From: Candidatus Peregrinibacteria bacterium
GTDB lineage: Bacteria; Patescibacteriota; Gracilibacteria; UBA1369; LOWO2-01-FULL-3
Direction of reading: 5' to 3'
NCBI GenBank assembly: GCA_016186245.1
Contig: JACPLZ010000050.1
Coordinates: 1 to 6,757 of the forward strand
DNA length: 6,757 nt
In this document: positions 6,243 to 6,757 of the stretch, in pieces
Position numbering within the stretch: the first letter of the stretch is position 1
Layout: the number at the start of each line of letters is the position of its first letter
Notes under the pieces: model-generated
Told to the model about the DNA's origin: nothing
Databases searched by the model: none
What the model saw: only the letters and a program-made list of their open reading frames with translations
Translations under genes and position numbers: made by a program

Positions 6243-6757
6243 TATTTGATTCCCTGCAATTTTCTCCTTGTTGCGGCGATTGCCGTGAGCATGAATGCCC
6301 AGAGGGAAGCGGTTGCCGGCGGGGTGGTGTTGCAGCCGGACGAGCAGCCTTCGGGTTTGTTGGGAGGAATTTTGTCCCTGATGCAGACAATATGATGTGG
6401 CGTTGTTTCACAGGTGTCAGGGAGGTCTGTGGCACACGCTGTGGGATTTTCAAGGCATGGATCGATGTCCGGCGGTTCGATGATTGTGCCGGTTTCCGTG
6501 TCGAAGGTCATGATGGCTGCTGTGTCAGGCTGGGCTTCGAGGGTGGTGATTTTTTCTCCTTTGTAGTAAACGTCGACGGAGCCTTCGTTGACGGTTAGTG
6601 TAAGTCTGTTTCCTTCGATAACTCTCGCTTCGTATTCCGTGCCGGTTACTCCGACTACGAAATCACCGTAAACTGTGTCGAGCTGGTAGCCCTCGTCGAT
6701 TATCCTCACTGCTCCGCCATTGAGTAAAAAGCCGGAACCTTCGTTTACATCTACTGC
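6242..6757 (-). CDS. FecR-domain surface protein, C-terminal part (5' end outside window)
   Basis: The frame is open from the right edge to TAG 6242-6244 and gives 171 residues; the GTG at 6709 is internal. The pattern VYGDFVVGVTGTEYEARV, then LTVNEGSVDVY and ITTLEAQPDTAAIM matches the end of a FecR domain, an extracytoplasmic beta-rich module found in iron-signalling regulators and in many surface proteins. A Pro/Cys-rich, probably disordered region follows (DPCLENPTAC, DTCETT). The C-terminus is tripartite: GCSSGC (window residues 137-142), a short hydrophobic segment (SLWAFMLTAIAA) and basic TRRK, followed by five residues. This resembles Cys-containing C-terminal sorting tails such as MYXO-CTERM. 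It suggests an exported protein processed or anchored at its C-terminus, not a classical FecR anti-sigma factor. It converges on ppdK across the repeat cluster. Confidence 0.75.
   Translation of the reverse strand, partial: AVDVNEGSGFLLNGGAVRIIDEGYQLDTVYGDFVVGVTGTEYEARVIEGNRLTLTVNEGSVDVYYKGEKITTLEAQPDTAAIMTFDTETGTIIEPPDIDPCLENPTACATDLPDTCETTPHHIVCIRDKIPPNKPEGCSSGCNTTPPATASLWAFMLTAIAATRRKLQGIK

Noticed and set aside
6170..6598. 142-aa plus-strand ORF starting MVSLSNHGR
   Set aside because: It starts inside repeat A and lies antisense to the FecR-like gene, which has recognisable domain motifs; the MVSLSNH peptide is a translated repeat.

Overview
The window looks like a bacterial chromosomal segment of moderate G+C with several dispersed palindromic repeats, probably from an uncultured lineage. 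A candidate-phylum (CPR/Patescibacteria, Peregrinibacteria-like) origin is only an impression from the gene styles and repeats. The genetic code is standard: the 911-codon ppdK frame has no internal TGA, and the HNH gene ends in a tandem TGA-TAG.

Layout, left to right: (1) the 3' part of a glutamate dehydrogenase gene (+, cut by the left edge); (2) a small unrecognised ORF (+) 25 bp behind it; (3) a convergent HNH-endonuclease gene (-) carrying a composite palindromic repeat fused in frame inside its coding sequence; (4) about 675 bp with no convincing gene, made up largely of repeat pieces; (5) a small membrane-anchored or secreted orphan protein (-) with a good intrinsic terminator behind it and an extended -10 promoter in front; (6) a complete pyruvate, phosphate dikinase gene (+), divergent from the orphan; (7) a repeat cluster of three tandem units plus a hairpin element; (8) the 3' end of a FecR-domain surface protein gene (-, cut by the right edge) with a cysteine-hydrophobic-arginine tail.

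The two enzyme genes belong to central metabolism: glutamate dehydrogenase links 2-oxoglutarate and ammonia to glutamate, and PPDK interconverts pyruvate and phosphoenolpyruvate. They are not in one operon; the HNH gene, the orphan and the repeats lie between them. The most distinctive signal is the repeat family. A CATGGT-stem element (A) and an ATCCYGAA-stem element (B) occur in the same order at two places, once inside the HNH frame and once between ppdK and the FecR-like gene. The B hairpins differ by a compensatory base-pair change. I see no complete new defence or mobile system here.
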